From positions 310,001 to 374,000 of the forward strand of contig CAVQVN010000009.1 of NCBI GenBank assembly GCA_963717135.1: a DNA stretch of 64,000 nt, written 5' to 3'. A model generated the notes under the pieces. The model saw only the letters and a program-made list of their open reading frames with translations. It had not been told where the DNA came from and did not search any database. Positions 60,668-64,000 of the stretch are shown here, piece after piece. This stretch comes from UBA4744 sp963717135 (GTDB lineage Bacteria > Actinomycetota > Acidimicrobiia > Spongiisociales > UBA4744). How positions within the stretch are numbered: the stretch's first letter is position 1; the number at the start of each line of letters is the position of its first letter. The translations under genes were made by a program, and so were the position numbers.

Positions 60668-62257
60668 GTGCGAGCATCGGTGGTGGTCGCCGAGACGATC
60701 TCGGAGGCGGGGATCAAGGCGCTGGAGGAGTGTTGCGAGGTTGTCGTCGCGGTCGGTGTTCCCGTGGAAGCGCTGCATCGTCATCTTGTTCACGCTCAGG
60801 CGCTGATCGTCCGTTCGGCGACCTCGGTCGATCGGCGATTGATCGAGGCTGCCCCGGAGCTGAAAGTGATCGGTCGGGCCGGGATCGGGGTCGACAACAT
60901 CGACATCGAGGCGGCTACCGAGGCGGGGATTCTGGTCGTCAACGCACCGCAGGCCAATGTGATCTCGGCGGCCGAGCACACGATGGCCCTGTTGCTGGGC
61001 CAGGCCCGCAACCTTCCCGGGGCCGACGCGTCGTTGCGATCTGGTGTGTGGGATCGCAAGAGTTTCCAGGGCGTGGAACTGCACGGCAAGACACTGGGGT
61101 TGGTCGGGTTGGGGAGGGTCGGCTCGCTGGTCGCGCAGCGCGCCGTCTCCTTCGGGATGCGGCTGATTGCCCATGATCCGTATGTGGGTGTGGAGCGGGC
61201 TCGCCGGCTCCAGGTGGAGCTGGCCGAAGATCTGGATCGCCTTTACGCGGAGGCGGATTTCATCAGTTTTCATCTGCCGCTGACCCGGGAAACGGAGGGG
61301 ATGGTCGATGCCGACAGCTTGGCCAGAATGCGGACGGGGGTGCGCATCGTCAACACCTCGCGGGGCGGGATCATCAACGAAGACGCCCTCGCTGAGGCGA
61401 TCCGGGCGGGCCAAGTCGCAGGAGCCGCGCTCGACGTGTTCGCCCACGAGCCACTCCAGGAAAGCCCGCTGTTCAGTCTTCCCCAAGTTGTGCTTACGCC
61501 CCATCTGGGCGCTTCGACCAGGGAAGCGCAGGACAAGGCGGGAACCGACGTGGCGGCGGCGGTGGCGGCGGCGTTGCGGGGCGAGTTGGTGATGTCTGCG
61601 GTCAACGTCGATATCGGCACGGACGTTGCCGACGAGGTCCGTAGTTTCCTCCCGCTGGCCGAGCACCTCGGACATGTCTTTGTGACGCTCGCCCGTGGCT
61701 TGCCCGACCATCTAACCATCCGGGTGGAGGGCCGACTGGCCGAGTACCCGGTTCGGCCCCTGCGGCTGGCGGCGTTGAAGGGTGCCCTCTCTGGGGTCAG
61801 CAGTCATCGGGTTTCCTATGTGAACGCAACCTCGATGGCCGAACGGCGCGGCATCCAGCTGACCGATGAAGCCTCTACGGAGGCGAGCGGATACGTGTCG
61901 CTGGTGCGATTGACCGGCGTGGTTGGCGGCCGAGAGATCTCGCTGGCCGGCACTATCGGTCGCAAAGCGCCGATGCTGGCAGAGGTGCTGGGGTTCGAGG
62001 TGGAACTACCACTCTCCCAGCACATGCTGATCGTCCGCAACGCCGATGAGCCCGGCATGATCGGCCGGGTCGCCACGTTCTTGGGAAACGAGAGAATCAA
62101 TATCGCCAACATGGTGGTCGGCAGATCTCCGATCACCGGTGAGGCCCAGATGATGGGCCTCGACGTCGACCAGCCCCTCGACCCACAAGTTGTGGAAGGG
62201 ATCCGGAAACTCCCGGGCGTCGAAGACGCCCAGTTCGTTCAACTCCCCCTCATCTGA
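60668..62257 (+). CDS. serA: D-3-phosphoglycerate dehydrogenase
   Basis: GTG 60668 lies 5 nt after GGAGG. The 529-residue enzyme has the substrate region GRAGIGVDNIDIEAA and the NAD loop GLVGLGRVGSLVA. The catalytic Arg is in NTSRGGIINEDAL, the Glu in DVFAHEPL and the His in TPHLGASTREAQ. An ASB domain (about 315-450) and a C-terminal ACT domain (MLIVRNADEPGMIGRV) allow feedback by serine. This is the long actinobacterial form, as in Mycobacterium. It makes 3-phosphohydroxypyruvate, the first step of serine synthesis. Confidence 0.95.
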   Translation: MRASVVVAETISEAGIKALEECCEVVVAVGVPVEALHRHLVHAQALIVRSATSVDRRLIEAAPELKVIGRAGIGVDNIDIEAATEAGILVVNAPQANVISAAEHTMALLLGQARNLPGADASLRSGVWDRKSFQGVELHGKTLGLVGLGRVGSLVAQRAVSFGMRLIAHDPYVGVERARRLQVELAEDLDRLYAEADFISFHLPLTRETEGMVDADSLARMRTGVRIVNTSRGGIINEDALAEAIRAGQVAGAALDVFAHEPLQESPLFSLPQVVLTPHLGASTREAQDKAGTDVAAAVAAALRGELVMSAVNVDIGTDVADEVRSFLPLAEHLGHVFVTLARGLPDHLTIRVEGRLAEYPVRPLRLAALKGALSGVSSHRVSYVNATSMAERRGIQLTDEASTEASGYVSLVRLTGVVGGREISLAGTIGRKAPMLAEVLGFEVELPLSQHMLIVRNADEPGMIGRVATFLGNERINIANMVVGRSPITGEAQMMGLDVDQPLDPQVVEGIRKLPGVEDAQFVQLPLI

Positions 62258-62390
62258 CCGCCCCCAGCTCCGGCCTTGGCGGATCCCGGGTGAAGCTGGA
62301 AAAGGGTCCCCCCGAAATCGGCTCGGTCCTGGGTGTTGGGAAGCCGGCAGATTTCCGGCTGAAGATCGCGCAAAGCGATATCGTTCGATC

Positions 62391-62744
62391 ATGGACCTTG
62401 TCTATCCAGGATTCGGTGCCATCGTGGTGCACGGTGAACGGTTCGAGCACGACGTGGTGGTCGAGGCCGGTCGGGTACGGCCCCGCCAGAAGAGACCTTC
62501 CAAGGTTCATCGCCACCGGTACGGGCACACGCCGCTGTCGCTCGATGAGGACATCCCCTGGTCCAGCCCCCGGCTGGTGGTGGGAACGGGCGCCAGTGGA
62601 CAACTGCCGATCATGCCCGAGGTGTGGGAAGAGGCCCGGGCCCGGGGAATCGAGCTGATCGCCGCACCGACCGTCGAGGCCTGCCGGTTGCTGGGCCCGA
62701 TCGACCGACAGGACGTCTACGCCATCCTGCACGTTACCTGCTGA
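62391..62744 (+). CDS. Mth938-like domain protein
   Basis: ATG 62391 encodes 117 residues. IVVHGERFEHDVVVEAG, PRLVVGTGASGQLPIMPEV (in part) and GIELIAAPTVEACRLLG are typical of the Mth938/AAMDC family (PF04430), a compact alpha/beta fold of unknown function. No ribosome site is clear. It follows serA by 133 nt. The longer open frame from 62190 overlaps serA and is not supported. Confidence 0.88.
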   Translation: MDLVYPGFGAIVVHGERFEHDVVVEAGRVRPRQKRPSKVHRHRYGHTPLSLDEDIPWSSPRLVVGTGASGQLPIMPEVWEEARARGIELIAAPTVEACRLLGPIDRQDVYAILHVTC

Positions 62745-62829
62745 CGGCCCACTCACCGGGGCCGGGCCGAAACTGCCCGACATACGCCGGTAAGCTCCAC
62801 CCGACCAACCTACCACGAGAAATACCGTC

Positions 62830-64000
62830 ATGATCTTCAACAGTCCCCTACCGGACGTAGATCTCTCACCCGTCGCCGTCACCCCAGCCGTGTTCCGTCA
62901 TGCCGCCGCCTTGGCCGACAAGACTGCCGTGATCGACGGACCCACCGGACGCTCCTACACCTACGCTCAGCTCCACGATCTGACCCGGCGGGTCGCCGGC
63001 GGGTTGGCGGCCCACGGGTTCGCCAAGGGCGACGTGCTGGCCATCATGGCCCCCAACCTCCCCGAATACGGCATCGCCTTCCACGCCGCCGCCCTGCTGG
63101 GCGGGATCTCGACGACCATCAACCCGACCTACACCGCCGAGGAGGTCGAGTACCAGCTCAACGACGCCGGCGCCACCCTGATGGTCACCATTTCGATGTT
63201 CTTGGACAACGCCCGGCAAGCGGCGGCTCGCAGCCCGATCGAGGAGATCTTCACCTTCGACCTTAACGACGACGCCACGCCGTTCTCGTCGCTGCTCGCC
63301 ACCGACCCGGTCGACGGCCAAACCCCGGTCGACCCCCTGGAGGATGTCGTGACGCTGCCCTACTCGTCCGGTACCACCGGCCTCCCCAAAGGGGTGATGC
63401 TCACCCACCACAACCTGGCCGCCAACCTGGCTCAATCCGAACACGCCCTGGTGATGGAAGACGACGAGGTGGTCGTGGCGGTTCTCCCCTTCTTCCATAT
63501 CTACGGAATGCAAGTGCTGATGAACGGGGTTCTCTACTACGGCGGCACCACCGTCACCCTCCCCCGCTTCGACCTCGAACAATTCCTGCGGGTCATCCAG
63601 GACCAGAAAGTGACCCAGGCATATGTGGTTCCCCCGATCGTGCTCGCCCTCGCCAAACATCCGCTCGTCGACGCCTTCGACCTGTCCTCGCTGCGCCGGG
63701 TGATCTCCGGTGCCGCCCCCCTGACGGCCGAACTGGCCGCCGAGGCGGCCGAACGGATCGGGTGCGAGGTGGCTCAGGGGTATGGGCTCACCGAGACGAG
63801 CCCGGTTACCCACGCCACACCACCCGGACGGCACAAGGCCGGCTCGATCGGTGTGGCGATCTCCAATACCGAGGTGCGGATCGTCGACCCGGCCACCGGG
63901 AAAGACCTCGGCCGCAACGAGGACGGCGAGCTATGGATCCGCGGCCCGCAGGTGATGAAGGGTTACCTCAACAAACCAGAAGCCACCGCCGTCACCATCG
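62830..64000 (+). CDS. Acyl-CoA synthetase / 4-coumarate-CoA ligase-like, 3' end outside window
   Basis: ATG 62830 opens a frame that runs off the right edge (390 codons seen). ANL-family motifs are clear: the P-loop YSSGTTGLPKGVMLTHHN, the substrate region PFFHIYGMQVLMNGVLYYGG and the A5 motif GYGLTETSPVTH, then ELWIRGPQVMKGYLN. It adenylates a carboxylate and joins it to CoA; 4-coumarate or medium-chain acyl ligases are closest in look. The C-terminal Lys domain is missing from the window. A long minus-strand frame across it is a shadow. Confidence 0.93.
   Translation, partial: MIFNSPLPDVDLSPVAVTPAVFRHAAALADKTAVIDGPTGRSYTYAQLHDLTRRVAGGLAAHGFAKGDVLAIMAPNLPEYGIAFHAAALLGGISTTINPTYTAEEVEYQLNDAGATLMVTISMFLDNARQAAARSPIEEIFTFDLNDDATPFSSLLATDPVDGQTPVDPLEDVVTLPYSSGTTGLPKGVMLTHHNLAANLAQSEHALVMEDDEVVVAVLPFFHIYGMQVLMNGVLYYGGTTVTLPRFDLEQFLRVIQDQKVTQAYVVPPIVLALAKHPLVDAFDLSSLRRVISGAAPLTAELAAEAAERIGCEVAQGYGLTETSPVTHATPPGRHKAGSIGVAISNTEVRIVDPATGKDLGRNEDGELWIRGPQVMKGYLNKPEATAVTI

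Noticed and set aside
62866..63834. 322-codon minus-strand open frame across the acyl-CoA ligase
   Set aside because: It lies wholly antisense to an enzyme with clear ANL motifs; its Gly/Val/Glu/His-rich translation is typical of the complement of high-GC coding DNA.

Overview
The window is high-GC DNA of actinobacterial character. Likely F420-dependent enzymes, a LexA-type SOS box of the actinobacterial form on a 13E12/DUF222 HNH gene, Thr-rich lipoproteins, many class III cyclase domains, GTG/TTG starts and an LPXTG surface protein all fit an actinobacterium. I would guess an uncultured member of Acidimicrobiia or a relative, but no rRNA or other marker is present to prove it. I see no tRNA, rRNA, CRISPR array, transposase or phage gene.

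Layout. 1-12 kb: three large regulators made of a cyclase homology domain and a P-loop ATPase, two of them with long helical-repeat tails, all on the minus strand. Between the second and third lies a two-gene cassette (6839-7802): a 70-residue precursor-like peptide ending in a hydrophobic tail, and a tetrapyrrole-methylase-fold enzyme closely resembling the alpha-N-methyltransferase domain of borosin RiPP proteins. I read this as a split borosin locus, and it is the most interesting item in the window. 12-18 kb: hypA, a HAD nucleotidase, an MFS transporter fused to a cyclic-nucleotide-binding domain, two F420-type nitroreductases, a tyrosine phosphatase and a winged-helix regulator with a 35-residue ORF in front of it. 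18-31 kb: ornithine cyclodeaminase family, an SOS-type HNH gene, a haem/iron ABC operon (lipoprotein-hmuTUV), ribokinase, DinB, DMT exporter, LLM oxidoreductase, UBP zinc finger. 31-44 kb: AlkZ-like protein, several lipoproteins, a small Rieske protein, RHH regulator, DsbA-like protein, a membrane cyclase with a likely outer-face propeller, FabH-like synthase, nitroreductase, a membrane protein plus HTH regulator operon, M28 peptidase.

44-51 kb: this stretch contains at least four, probably five, single-base frame disruptions in otherwise well-conserved genes (DoxX, cupin, acetoacetate decarboxylase-like, metallo-beta-lactamase fold, hydrolase-cyclase). Either the assembly is poor here or the genes are decaying. 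51-64 kb: UPF0316 protein, serine hydrolase with a membrane tail, SRPBCC protein, ATC hydrolase-like protein, aldo/keto reductase, a 952-residue LPXTG protein with five nearly identical 306-bp repeats, serA, a Mth938-like protein and the start of an acyl-CoA ligase.

How the parts fit. Cyclic nucleotides look prominent: five proteins carry class III cyclase domains, and one transporter carries a cNMP-binding domain. One-carbon and SAM chemistry also recurs (borosin methyltransferase, O-methyltransferase beside an AdoHcy-hydrolase-like protein, serA). These links are inference from content; only the operons named in the entries are supported by gene spacing.
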